Shown: in pieces, positions 1 through 5,641 of the stretch | How positions within the stretch are numbered: the stretch's first letter is position 1 | Layout: the number at the start of each line of letters is the position of its first letter | Assembly (NCBI GenBank): GCA_964491535.1 | Contig: CAZBGR010000028.1 | Location: 1-8,710 of the forward strand | Direction: 5' to 3' | From: CAZBGR01 sp964491535 | GTDB taxonomy: Bacteria; Bacillota_I; Bacilli_A; RF39; UBA660 | Length of the DNA: 8,710 nucleotides | The notes under the pieces: generated by a model | The model's input: the letters and a program-made list of their open reading frames with translations, nothing else | The model's database searches: none | What the model was told of the DNA's origin: nothing | Program-made: the position numbers and the translations under genes

Positions 1-41
1 ATTTATATTTTACCACTGTCTACTTTTTCGTGTCTATATAT

Positions 42-335
42 CTATACTAACACCACATAATCCTTTAAACCACATAGTTGTCTTAATCCAGCATTTCTTA
101 ATAATTCCCTTCTAAAACTTTCTATACTTCTATGGCCATATACTTTAAGGGCAATTATCAAATTAAACATCACTCTTACAGGGTAATCATTACGTCCATT
201 ACCTCGTTTTTCTTCTAGTACATTTATTAAATTATTAGCATTAATATTATCTAAAGCGTACTTTAATCTTTTTAAATCACCTAAAACTTCAATTTCACTA
301 TAGTCAAATATCGAAACTTGTGTTATATTATTCAT
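42..335 (-). pseudogene. Truncated transposase, N-terminal fragment (DUF772/InsH-type)
   Basis: This 97-residue reading frame resembles the N-terminal domain of DUF772/InsH-type (IS5 superfamily or IS1182-like) transposases. The segment from ISIFDYSEIE-like residues 7-17 through GNGRNDYPVRVMFNLIIALK (residues 45-64) and the SIESFRRELLRN stretch is characteristic. That domain precedes the DDE catalytic core, which is missing: the similarity stops at about residue 93 (CGLKDY), four unrelated residues follow, and then a TAG stop. Full-length relatives are usually above 400 residues, so this cannot be an active transposase. A strong ribosome binding site (GAGGTGA, 342-348) still precedes the ATG at 333-335, so the 5' end of the original element seems intact and the rest was deleted or replaced. 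Whether the break lies at base 42-60 or is a later insertion junction cannot be seen, because the window starts there. Family assignment is from recognition of the sequence, not from a search. Confidence 0.75.
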
Positions 336-341
336 GAAAGA

Positions 342-348
342 TCACCTC
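342..348 (-). promoter_or_regulatory. Ribosome binding site of the transposase fragment
   Basis: On the minus strand GAGGTGA lies six bases before the ATG at 333-335. A TATAAT at 373-378 (minus) could be the -10 box of its promoter, but I see no convincing -35 at the right distance. Confidence 0.6.
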
Positions 349-402
349 TATAATTATTTTTTTTCTATTATAATTATATCACATTTAGGTGATTTTTCCT
401 AC

Positions 403-431
403 ATTAAAACCTTATAATATAAGGTTTTAAT
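403..431. repeat. Perfect 13-bp inverted repeat with 3-base loop
   Basis: The arms are 403-415 (attaaaaccttat) and 419-431 (ataaggttttaat), exactly complementary around the loop aat. It lies upstream of the transposase fragment. There is no T-run on either side, so it is not a typical intrinsic terminator. It could be a protein-binding palindrome, a structured insertion-sequence end, or a remnant of one; I cannot decide which. Confidence 0.7.
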
Positions 432-502
432 TGATAAGTGGTCGTTATTTCTTTATATTAATAACTTTTCTATTGTTTTTATCAATTTTAGGGATAAATT
501 AT

Positions 503-530
503 GGGGCGAAAGAAATTTTTACCCCTTTTT
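503..530 (+). terminator. Weak terminator-like hairpin
   Basis: A GGGG/CCCC stem (503-506 with 522-525) has an imperfect A/T-rich inner stem and is followed by five Ts (526-530) on the plus strand. No plus-strand gene is visible upstream in the window, so if real it belongs to a lost or degraded element or protects against readthrough. Confidence 0.25.
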
Positions 531-552
531 AATGCCTTGATTTATATAATGT

Positions 553-607
553 TGTTTACATACGAAAAGATTCAATAATGTTTACGTTGAATTGTTTACA
601 CTTTACA
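553..607. repeat. Cluster of TGTTTAC repeats, possible insertion-sequence end relic
   Basis: TGTTTAC occurs at 553, 579 and 593, and a partial copy (TTTACA) ends at 607. Read on the minus strand, the block begins TGTAAAGTGTAAACA and carries repeated GTAAACA units at irregular spacing. Ends that begin with TG and contain several short repeats are known from IS21-family elements, so a solitary IS21-like end is one explanation. No istA or istB reading frame is present. The whole stretch 336-710 holds no credible gene; apart from the hairpins and repeats listed here I see nothing in it. Confidence 0.35.
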
Positions 608-695
608 TAGCATTGAGTCTTTTCTTATTTAAATTAACAATATATTTAATTACTTCTCGATATTGATTGTTAAAACAATTGCAAAAACCCATAAT

Positions 696-725
696 AAAAA
701 CACCCTTATTTTAAAGGGTGTTTTT
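696..725 (-). terminator. Intrinsic terminator of cca, overlapping the end of its coding region
   Basis: The arms aaaaacaccctt (696-707) and aagggtgttttt (714-725) pair perfectly around a six-base loop. On the minus strand the hairpin ends in a run of five Ts. The upstream arm lies inside the last codons of cca, whose stop codon is 711-713. The plus strand also has a T-run after the hairpin, so it may act in both directions. Confidence 0.85.
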
Positions 726-1814
726 TAACTTTTTAAGATAATCAATTAAAGCCTTTTTATCATTAATTAATTCATTAAATATTATTTTAGATTCAACATC
801 TTCATATATTTTCTTTATCCAAGCTCCAGGAGGTTTTTTTAAAAAACGACATAAAAACGAAACCTCAAGTTTAATATCACTTCTTTTTTTTATTGGCAAC
901 AAATTATTTAAATCAATAATTTGTTTCTTTTCAACCCCTTTAATTGAAGAAGCAATAAGGACAATCTCTAAACCATATTTATATAAAGTAAAGGAATCAA
1001 TTTTTACCAATTTTAAAACTTCTCTTATTTTAAAGATCATTTCCTTTTCTGATTTTGGAAAAGGGTAAACATTTAAAACATCAACTTGAGCCCATATTCC
1101 TAAAACATTATCAGTTATTTTTAAATTTTCTAAATTAAACAAATTTAATTCTTTAGCTAATTTTAATTCCTTAATTAATTTTAAACCATAATTAACATTA
1201 GAACTAGAAAAAATAAGCCTTAATTCATCTTTCTTACGTTGATAAGATAAATCTTTTAATAAATGACGATGCTTAATAATAGCTTTTTTTAAATTATCAT
1301 CCAAGGTAAAATGCAAAACAGTAGCAAATCGAATAGCCCTAAGCATACGAAGAGGATCTTCTTTTAGTTTTAAATCCACTAAACCAATCATTTTAATATT
1401 TTTTTTATCAATATCATTAATCCCATTTAACAAATCAATTATTTGCCCTTCACTATCAATACATAAAGTGTTAATAGTAAAATCACGTCTTTTTAAATCG
1501 TCAACCAAACTATTGATATATTCAATTTTAATTGGTTTTCGTTTTAAGTATTTTAATTCCTTTCGATAAGTTGTTATTTCAAATTTAATATTTTCAAAAA
1601 CAACTTTAGTAAAACCATATTGTTGATCTAAGTTAAAAGTATTTTTAAAAATCCTTTTTAAATCGTTAGGAGTAGCATTAGTACATATATCAACGTCTAA
1701 ACCTTTTAAATTCATATAATAATCACGAACAAAACCACCAACTATATAGGCCTCAAAACCATGACTTTTAATTTTCTTTAATAATTTAAGACTGCTTTTT
1801 AAACATGTTTTCAT
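711..1814 (-). CDS. cca: CCA-adding tRNA nucleotidyltransferase
   Basis: The protein (367 residues) is a class II nucleotidyltransferase of the CCA-adding enzyme/poly(A) polymerase family, cytosolic, which builds or repairs the 3'-CCA end of tRNAs using CTP and ATP. Visible motifs in order: the catalytic GGFVRD (26-31) with the metal-binding pair DVD (40-42); a QYGFTKVVF...FEITTYRKE strand region (65-86); RRDFTIN (109-115), the flexible-loop/ribose motif; DLLNG (127-131); and EDPLRMLRAIRFA (152-164), containing the nucleotide-selecting EDxxR. The C-terminal GAWIKKIY stretch (about 331-338) resembles the conserved GPWI motif of bacterial enzymes, so the gene looks complete although slightly shorter than the usual 390-400 residues. 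The RRDFTIN form and EDxxR favour a full CCA-adding enzyme over a CC- or A-adding one. Its start follows the HU terminator by only about 22 bases and AAAGGA (1825-1830) is the likely ribosome binding site. I see no separate promoter, so readthrough from HU is likely. Confidence 0.93.
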   Translation of the reverse strand: MKTCLKSSLKLLKKIKSHGFEAYIVGGFVRDYYMNLKGLDVDICTNATPNDLKRIFKNTFNLDQQYGFTKVVFENIKFEITTYRKELKYLKRKPIKIEYINSLVDDLKRRDFTINTLCIDSEGQIIDLLNGINDIDKKNIKMIGLVDLKLKEDPLRMLRAIRFATVLHFTLDDNLKKAIIKHRHLLKDLSYQRKKDELRLIFSSSNVNYGLKLIKELKLAKELNLFNLENLKITDNVLGIWAQVDVLNVYPFPKSEKEMIFKIREVLKLVKIDSFTLYKYGLEIVLIASSIKGVEKKQIIDLNNLLPIKKRSDIKLEVSFLCRFLKKPPGAWIKKIYEDVESKIIFNELINDKKALIDYLKKLKNTL

Positions 1815-1836
1815 TTTATCTTTATCCTTTTATTCT

Positions 1837-1868
1837 AAAAAAAAAGATAAAGGAATCCTTTATCTTTT
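1837..1868 (-). terminator. Intrinsic terminator of the HU gene
   Basis: The arms 1842-1854 (aaaagataaagga) and 1856-1868 are perfectly complementary. On the minus strand the hairpin is followed by a run of nine Ts (1837-1845). It sits between the HU stop codon and the start of cca, so cca would be expressed at a lower level by readthrough unless it has its own promoter. Confidence 0.88.
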
Positions 1869-1876
1869 ATTAGCTT

Positions 1877-2149
1877 TTAATTAACAGCTTCTTTTAAATT
1901 AATTCCAGCTTTAAATGAAACAACCTTGCGAGCAGGAATCTTTACAGGTTCTCCAGTGGCAGGATTTCGACCCATACGTTGAGCTCTTTTTTTAGCTTCA
2001 AAAGTTCCAAATCCTACTAAAGGTACCTTATCCCCTCTCTTCAATGCTTCGGTAATAGTAGTTAACACAGCTTCTAGCGCATTAGCGGCAACAACCTTAG
2101 TTACTCCAGCTTTATTAGCAATAGATTCTATTACTTCTGCTTTTTTCAT
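1877..2149 (-). CDS. hup: DNA-binding protein HU
   Basis: HU is a small basic dimer that bends and compacts DNA in the nucleoid. The 90-residue protein starting MKKAEVIESIANKAG has the family's usual length. It shows the GFGTFE turn (46-51), the DNA-gripping beta-arm RMGRNPATGE (58-67) with the intercalating proline at 63, and the closing IPARKVVSFKAG (71-82). An in-frame ATG five codons upstream (2162-2164) gives MGGSI- at the front, but I reject it. Its ATGGGAGG is the ribosome binding site (GGGAGG, 2157-2162) of the inner start, and the predicted transcription start falls at about 2165. The gene is monocistronic by its strong terminator (1837-1868), with readthrough into cca possible. It is divergent from the collagen-like gene across 238 bases. 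Confidence 0.96.
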   Translation of the reverse strand: MKKAEVIESIANKAGVTKVVAANALEAVLTTITEALKRGDKVPLVGFGTFEAKKRAQRMGRNPATGEPVKIPARKVVSFKAGINLKEAVN

Positions 2150-2156
2150 TATACTA

Positions 2157-2162
2157 CCTCCC
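2157..2162 (-). promoter_or_regulatory. Ribosome binding site that fixes the HU start
   Basis: GGGAGG on the minus strand lies seven bases before the ATG at 2147-2149. It overlaps the upstream in-frame ATG at 2162-2164, which has no ribosome binding site of its own, so the shorter 90-residue protein is the right call. Confidence 0.85.
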
Positions 2163-2171
2163 ATATCTATT

Positions 2172-2201
2172 ATTATAAAGCATCATATATTGTGCTTACA
2201 A
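2172..2201 (-). promoter_or_regulatory. Vegetative (sigma-A type) promoter of HU
   Basis: On the minus strand TTGTAA (2196-2201, four of six to the -35 consensus) is separated by 18 bases from a perfect TATAAT (2172-2177). Transcription would begin near 2165, leaving a leader of roughly 15 bases that carries the ribosome binding site. Confidence 0.6.
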
Positions 2202-2357
2202 ATATAAAATAACACGTTTTCATTATAAATGCAATAGTTTTAACGATATTTGTTGATAAAAATGGTAAAAAGACCTGTTTTTAAAATATTAAAGTATTTT
2301 TTTCTAAAAATTAAAATTAAAATTATGGCGAACGTTGTTTCTTATATCTTTTTTCAT

Positions 2358-2370
2358 CATAACTTATAAT
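2358..2370 (+). promoter_or_regulatory. Possible -10 region of the collagen-like gene (sporulation type?)
   Basis: CATAACTTA (2358-2366) fits the CATAnnnTA form of sigma-K -10 elements, and an overlapping TATAAT (2365-2370) fits sigma-A. No AC is found at the 16-17-base distance expected for sigma-K, and no sigma-A -35 is at 17 bases. The sigma-A reading would start transcription within the ribosome binding site, so the CATA reading is slightly better. Weak evidence. Confidence 0.3.
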
Positions 2371-2375
2371 TAGAA

Positions 2376-2382
2376 AAGGGGG
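2376..2382 (+). promoter_or_regulatory. Poly-G ribosome binding site of the collagen-like gene
   Basis: AAGGGGG lies five bases before the ATG at 2388. The unbroken G run, in place of the canonical AGGAGG, is shared with the glycosyltransferase and DUF11 genes but not with the housekeeping genes here. Confidence 0.7.
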
Positions 2383-2387
2383 TAAAC

Positions 2388-3191
2388 ATGGGATCATTAC
2401 AAGGTAAAAGTAATAACTTTAGACCATTAAGCTGTTGTTATTGTCCTATTTTAGGACCTACTGGACCTACTGGGCCTACCGGACCTACCGGACCTACCGG
2501 ACCTACTGGACCTACCGGACCTACGGGACCTGATGGACTAACTGGAGCTACGGGACCTACCGGGCCTACCGGACCTACGGGACCTAATGGACTAACTGGA
2601 GCTACGGGACCTACCGGACCTACGGGACCTGATGGACTAACTGGAGCTACGGGACCCACCGGGCCAATTAGCAATGGATCAATTGTTCCGTTTGCATCCG
2701 GATTACCAGTAGCACCAACAAGTATAGCATTAGGACTAGCAGGCCTTCCAGCAATAGTAGGCTTCGGAAACAGCACTACCTTACTAGATTTATTAGGTGC
2801 TACAATCGATTTAACGGGGGCAACAGGATTATTAATTAATTTAGCTTTTTCTGTGCCACGTGACGGCATAATTACAGATATAACTGCTTATTTTAGCACA
2901 GCTGTTGGTTTAACTATAACAGCCACTGATATAACCGTAACTGCTCAATTGTATAGTTCAACTACACCAAATAATATATTTTCTCCAATTCCTAATGCAA
3001 TCGTTACATTAAATCCATCTTTTGGTGGAATAATCACTATTGGGGATATTGCTTCAGGAACAACAACTGGCTTAAACATTCCTGTAACGACAGGAACTAG
3101 GCTCTTAATGGTATTTACAATAACTTCAGAAGGAGTAGAACTAATCAATACTTTAACTGGTTATGCAAGTGCTGGAGTAAATATTGCCTAA
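2388..3191 (+). CDS. Collagen-like protein with BclB-type C-terminal domain (putative spore surface)
   Basis: The 267-residue protein has three parts. A 22-residue head has no signal peptide and ends in a cysteine cluster (C16, C17, C19). Residues 23-94 are 24 uninterrupted Gly-X-Y triplets, 14 of them Gly-Pro-Thr, with threonine in the third position of 20, arranged in blocks led by GP(D/N)-GLT-GAT. The C-terminal part (about 95-267), including GATIDLTGATG, AFSVPRDG, ITAYFST, TAQLYSS and TGYASAGV, matches the BclB C-terminal domain of Bacillus exosporium glycoproteins, which forms a trimeric globular head in related collagen-like proteins. By family knowledge such proteins are filament glycoproteins on the spore surface, assembled from the mother cell without Sec export, and glycosylated on threonines of the triple helix. 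The neighbouring convergent unit encodes a glycosyltransferase. Base composition in the repeats (GGA CCT ACC) is far richer in GC than the surroundings. Sporulation role is inferred, not shown. Confidence 0.9.
   Translation: MGSLQGKSNNFRPLSCCYCPILGPTGPTGPTGPTGPTGPTGPTGPTGPDGLTGATGPTGPTGPTGPNGLTGATGPTGPTGPDGLTGATGPTGPISNGSIVPFASGLPVAPTSIALGLAGLPAIVGFGNSTTLLDLLGATIDLTGATGLLINLAFSVPRDGIITDITAYFSTAVGLTITATDITVTAQLYSSTTPNNIFSPIPNAIVTLNPSFGGIITIGDIASGTTTGLNIPVTTGTRLLMVFTITSEGVELINTLTGYASAGVNIA
2454..2669 (+). repeat. Gly-X-Y coding repeat array, 24 units of 9 bp
   Basis: Nine-base units, mostly GGACCTACN, encode 24 collagen triplets. A higher-order module GP(D/N)-GLT-GAT starts at 2526, 2580 and 2625 (54 and 45 bases apart), separated by three, two and one further GPT triplets. 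Near-identical units make the array a candidate for length variation by recombination or slippage. Confidence 0.95.
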
Positions 3192-3208
3192 ATTAAAAAT
3201 AATCATCA

Positions 3209-3243
3209 AAAAACTACTTTTCATTAATTGAAAAGTAGTTTTT
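3209..3243. terminator. Bidirectional intrinsic terminator
   Basis: Fifteen-base arms (3209-3223 and 3229-3243) are perfectly complementary around the loop ttaat, with T-runs on both strands. It ends the collagen-like transcript on the plus strand and the glycosyltransferase transcript on the minus strand. Confidence 0.9.
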
Positions 3244-3282
3244 CATAATAAATTTAATTTTAATTTATAAAATCTTATCAAA

Positions 3283-4371
3283 CTAAAGTTTAGCTTCAGC
3301 CATTATTAACTTTTTATTAGTTTTTATTCGTTTATTTTTGGGATCTAATTTTAAGGCTTTACAAACATATCCATAAGCTTCTTCATAATTTTTTAGCTGA
3401 TAACAGCATACCGATAATACATCATATATTGTACTATCCCAACAAAAATGTTCATTAATATAAATTTTATTTCGTTTTTCAATATTAAGGGCCATTTTTA
3501 ACAATTGAATAACACGATGATAATTATTTTCTTCATACTCTAATAAACCTAATTCCACAAATCCTTCTCTTACTGTCGAACACTCTAAAATAGCCTTTTC
3601 AAACCATAGTTTAGCTTCTTCAAGTTTATTTAAACTTTTATAACATCGTGCCATAAAACGCATTGAAGCTGCTCGTTCAGGCAACCATTTTGAATTTGGC
3701 ATTTTTAAATGGTGATGAAAGGTATCAATTGCCTCATAATAACGTTTCTGATACATGTATTCTCTTCCTAAATAATGCATATTACGATCATCTTCCGGAT
3801 CTTCTTCAACTGCTAATTCAAGTAATGATAAATATTGACCTCGCGGTTTTGTAATATCAGGATAATGATTAACCGTAATGTCATCAGTGGTTTTCTTATT
3901 TTCTTCCCCATCGCCTATATATTTTAACACTTCATGAACCGGATGATGCCAACAATAATTATGCCGATCATGAATTTTCTCAATATAAAAATTAACAGCT
4001 GGATTACCATATTGATCAAAACTCCAATTATAATTATAAGCTAAACGATTAATATTAGCATCCCATATAGCTTCTAATTCTTCCTTCCATCCTGCTTCAA
4101 TTATTTCATCAAGATCAATTGAAATGCATATATCACAATCAACTGACAATAAAGATAATGCTTTATTACGAGCGATATCGAAACGCCATGGTTTAATTTC
4201 TTCAATTGTAACCTTAGCTCCCCTTTTTCTTAATTTACTCACCGTCTTATCAGTAGAACCAGTATCTAAAACAACTATTTCACTAGCACCCTCTAATGAA
4301 TCCATCCACCGATCAACAAATAATTCTTCATTTTTAGAAATGGCATAAACACCAATTTTATACTTATCCAT
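3283..4371 (-). CDS. Family 2 glycosyltransferase with C-terminal TPR-like repeats
   Basis: The 362-residue protein begins with a GT-A fold: IGVYAISKNEE (6-16), the nucleotide-sugar-binding VVLDTGSTDKT (33-43), PWRFDIARNKAL (61-72) and the metal-binding DLD (86-88). WHHPVHE (141-147) is a conserved pocket segment in this subgroup. Residues about 190-350 consist of helical repeats of tetratricopeptide type (for example MHYLGREYMYQKRYYEAIDTF and YEEAYGYVCKALKLDP), which in related enzymes hold the protein acceptor. There is no membrane segment or signal peptide, so it acts in the cytosol. The start follows a poly-G ribosome binding site five bases away. It lies 39 bases after the small DUF11-like gene with no terminator between, so the three minus-strand genes are probably one unit. 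Transfer of sugar to the convergent collagen-like protein or to the DUF11 proteins is inferred from neighbourhood; the sugar donor cannot be told from sequence. A peptide glycosyltransferase of the SunS kind is the closest analogy I recognise. Confidence 0.88.
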   Translation of the reverse strand: MDKYKIGVYAISKNEELFVDRWMDSLEGASEIVVLDTGSTDKTVSKLRKRGAKVTIEEIKPWRFDIARNKALSLLSVDCDICISIDLDEIIEAGWKEELEAIWDANINRLAYNYNWSFDQYGNPAVNFYIEKIHDRHNYCWHHPVHEVLKYIGDGEENKKTTDDITVNHYPDITKPRGQYLSLLELAVEEDPEDDRNMHYLGREYMYQKRYYEAIDTFHHHLKMPNSKWLPERAASMRFMARCYKSLNKLEEAKLWFEKAILECSTVREGFVELGLLEYEENNYHRVIQLLKMALNIEKRNKIYINEHFCWDSTIYDVLSVCCYQLKNYEEAYGYVCKALKLDPKNKRIKTNKKLIMAEAKL

Positions 4372-4376
4372 TAAAT

Positions 4377-4385
4377 CCCCCCTTT
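4377..4385 (-). promoter_or_regulatory. Poly-G ribosome binding site of the glycosyltransferase gene
   Basis: Minus-strand AAAGGGGGG precedes the ATG at 4369-4371 by five bases. It is the same unusual form as those before the collagen-like and DUF11 genes. Confidence 0.7.
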
Positions 4386-4410
4386 TTATATAATCTTATT
4401 GTTTTTTAAA

Positions 4411-4848
4411 TTACAACTCAATCAAATAAGTATTATTTAAAGTATATATTTGATTAAAACTATTATTATGAAAAAAACAATAATATAGTAAAGCTTTTTT
4501 ATATTGATTAGATTGAGTTGAAATTTTATACTGTAACTTTAATCTTTGGTTTTTCTTTATAGATCCTAAATATAAACCAATTATAGGATTACCCTTATTA
4601 TATTTTTTGTTTACTTTCAAACTTCCTTTTATATACAAGGATTTATCTGCTAATAAATCCTTGTAAAAAACATGATTTATAGTTATACCACTATCATTGA
4701 TAAGTTCTACAATTATATTGCCTAAATAATTACCTTTGAAAAATTTAATAATTGGCTTTAATAACCTAACTTTAAATAAATTACTTTTAATGGTAATACC
4801 CTTATTATTAAAACGATATTTTACCACTGCTTGATTAGAAACAATCAT
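4411..4848 (-). CDS. Small basic DUF11-like protein (diverged repeat unit)
   Basis: This 145-residue, lysine-rich protein has no signal peptide or membrane segment. It would probably draw no annotation alone, but it lines up with the repeat of the gene upstream. Its NQAVVKYRF (5-13) matches NQSSIEYEF, HVFYKDLLADKSLYIKGSLKVN matches the IVFKDIIPSGATFIEGSVKID segment, and GLYLGS..KNQRLKLQYKI matches GFSLGS..LDSKTVIFKAEV. I therefore read it as one highly diverged DUF11-type beta-sandwich unit with a tail of about 35 residues (KKALLYYCFFHNNSFNQIY...). Its ATG shares one base with the upstream TAA (TAATG) and has no ribosome binding site, so translation is likely coupled to the DUF11 gene. It is basic while its partner is acidic, which would suit association, but that is speculation. 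No enzymatic motif is visible. Confidence 0.8.
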   Translation of the reverse strand: MIVSNQAVVKYRFNNKGITIKSNLFKVRLLKPIIKFFKGNYLGNIIVELINDSGITINHVFYKDLLADKSLYIKGSLKVNKKYNKGNPIIGLYLGSIKKNQRLKLQYKISTQSNQYKKALLYYCFFHNNSFNQIYTLNNTYLIEL

Positions 4849-5621
4849 TAATTAACCGTTGTCTCAAAAGTAACTTTAATACTATTACCTGGTGTTAAAG
4901 TGCCTAAATCAAAGCCATCATTTGGATCAAAATCAGTTTCTGCTTCTTCATCAACCTCAACACTACCTTCTATAAAAGTTAATTCAGTTGGTATTAAATC
5001 TATAAAGAAAATATCAGTAGCATCAATATTACCATTATTAGTAATAATAACAGTATATATTAAAGTATCTCCCTTAGTTACCGTTTCAAGGTTAGTTGAT
5101 TTAATAACCTCTAAATCACTTACATTAACAGTTGTTGTTACTTGATTACTACTTGAACTACCTTCAACCGGAAGAATAACTAAATAATTAAAAGTTGTAC
5201 CTGCTTGATTAATAATCGTATTATGTGTAGGTAAAGAAGTAACCTCTGCTTTAAAGATTACTGTTTTACTATCTAAAATAATCATACTTCCTAAACTAAA
5301 ACCATCATTTGGATCAAAATCCTCTTTTTCGACATTATCAATTTTAACACTTCCTTCTATAAAAGTAGCCCCACTTGGAATTATATCTTTAAAAACAATA
5401 TCTGTTAATAAAACGTTCCCTATATTAGTTATAACCACCTTATATTCTAAAACATCCCCAATTGTAGCATATTGTTTATCAACGCTTTTAACCATTCCTA
5501 ATTCACCAATTATTAAATCAGTTTCGGTAACATTACTATCAGTACTACCTAAGGTTGCAGGTTTACTAGGATCAATTTTAAATTCATATTCAATTGATGA
5601 TTGATTCTCAATAATATCCAT
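4848..5621 (-). CDS. DUF11 repeat-domain protein, two units (putative spore/cell-surface)
   Basis: Starting at the ATG at 5619-5621 the protein has 257 residues (MDIIENQSSIEYEF). It is a tandem duplication of a unit of about 125 residues. Each unit has an NQ....Y lead (5-13; 138-146), an SN.V.T linker, and a DUF11/conserved-repeat beta-sandwich (about 42-128 and 170-257) with the shared signatures Y.V.ITN.GN, TDI.F.D.IP, FIEGSV and DFDPNDGF.LG. DUF11 domains are immunoglobulin-like structural modules of surface and spore-associated proteins; there is no known catalysis. No signal peptide, LPXTG motif or membrane segment is seen, so it is not a standard wall-anchored protein. A longer start seven codons upstream (5640-5642) is rejected because the poly-G ribosome binding site (5627-5635) lies downstream of it and five bases before the chosen ATG. 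It is first in a unit with the small DUF11-like gene and the glycosyltransferase, behind a sigma-K-like promoter. The protein is strongly acidic. Confidence 0.85.
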   Translation of the reverse strand: MDIIENQSSIEYEFKIDPSKPATLGSTDSNVTETDLIIGELGMVKSVDKQYATIGDVLEYKVVITNIGNVLLTDIVFKDIIPSGATFIEGSVKIDNVEKEDFDPNDGFSLGSMIILDSKTVIFKAEVTSLPTHNTIINQAGTTFNYLVILPVEGSSSSNQVTTTVNVSDLEVIKSTNLETVTKGDTLIYTVIITNNGNIDATDIFFIDLIPTELTFIEGSVEVDEEAETDFDPNDGFDLGTLTPGNSIKVTFETTVN

Positions 5622-5626
5622 TTCAT

Positions 5627-5635
5627 CCCCCCTCT
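5627..5635 (-). promoter_or_regulatory. Poly-G ribosome binding site that fixes the DUF11 gene start
   Basis: Minus-strand AGAGGGGGG lies five bases before the ATG at 5619-5621. The in-frame ATG at 5640-5642 has no ribosome binding site and overlaps the predicted -10 element, so it is unlikely to be used. Confidence 0.75.
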
Positions 5636-5641
5636 TTACCA

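Noticed and set aside
606..692. Minus-strand frame of about 29 codons (starts MGFCNCF, ends at the TGTAAAG repeat block)
   Set aside because: Very short, no ribosome binding site, and directly after the cca terminator; no recognisable homology.
1832..1837. TAGAAT as a -10 box for cca
   Set aside because: No -35 at a suitable distance, and transcription would start inside the ribosome binding site.
2150..2164. Upstream in-frame ATG for HU (95-residue version)
   Set aside because: Its first codons are the ribosome binding site of the inner ATG, and the promoter predicts transcription start at about this ATG.
2454..2669. CRISPR-like array
   Set aside because: The regular repeats are in-frame 9-base collagen codons without unique spacers.
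2438..2869. Minus-strand 143-residue frame encoding Gly-Pro-Val collagen-like repeats
   Set aside because: It is the antisense shadow of the GGA CCT ACC repeats, whose complement happens to read GPV. It has no supported start and overlaps a clear gene.
2945..3148. Minus-strand 67-residue frame within the collagen-like gene
   Set aside because: Antisense to the conserved BclB-type domain; no homology or ribosome binding site seen.
3663..3854. Plus-strand 63-residue frame
   Set aside because: Antisense shadow of the glycosyltransferase TPR region.
4124..4348. Plus-strand 74-residue frame
   Set aside because: Antisense shadow of the glycosyltransferase catalytic domain.
4900..5145. Plus-strand 81-residue serine/valine-rich frame
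   Set aside because: Antisense shadow of the second DUF11 unit.
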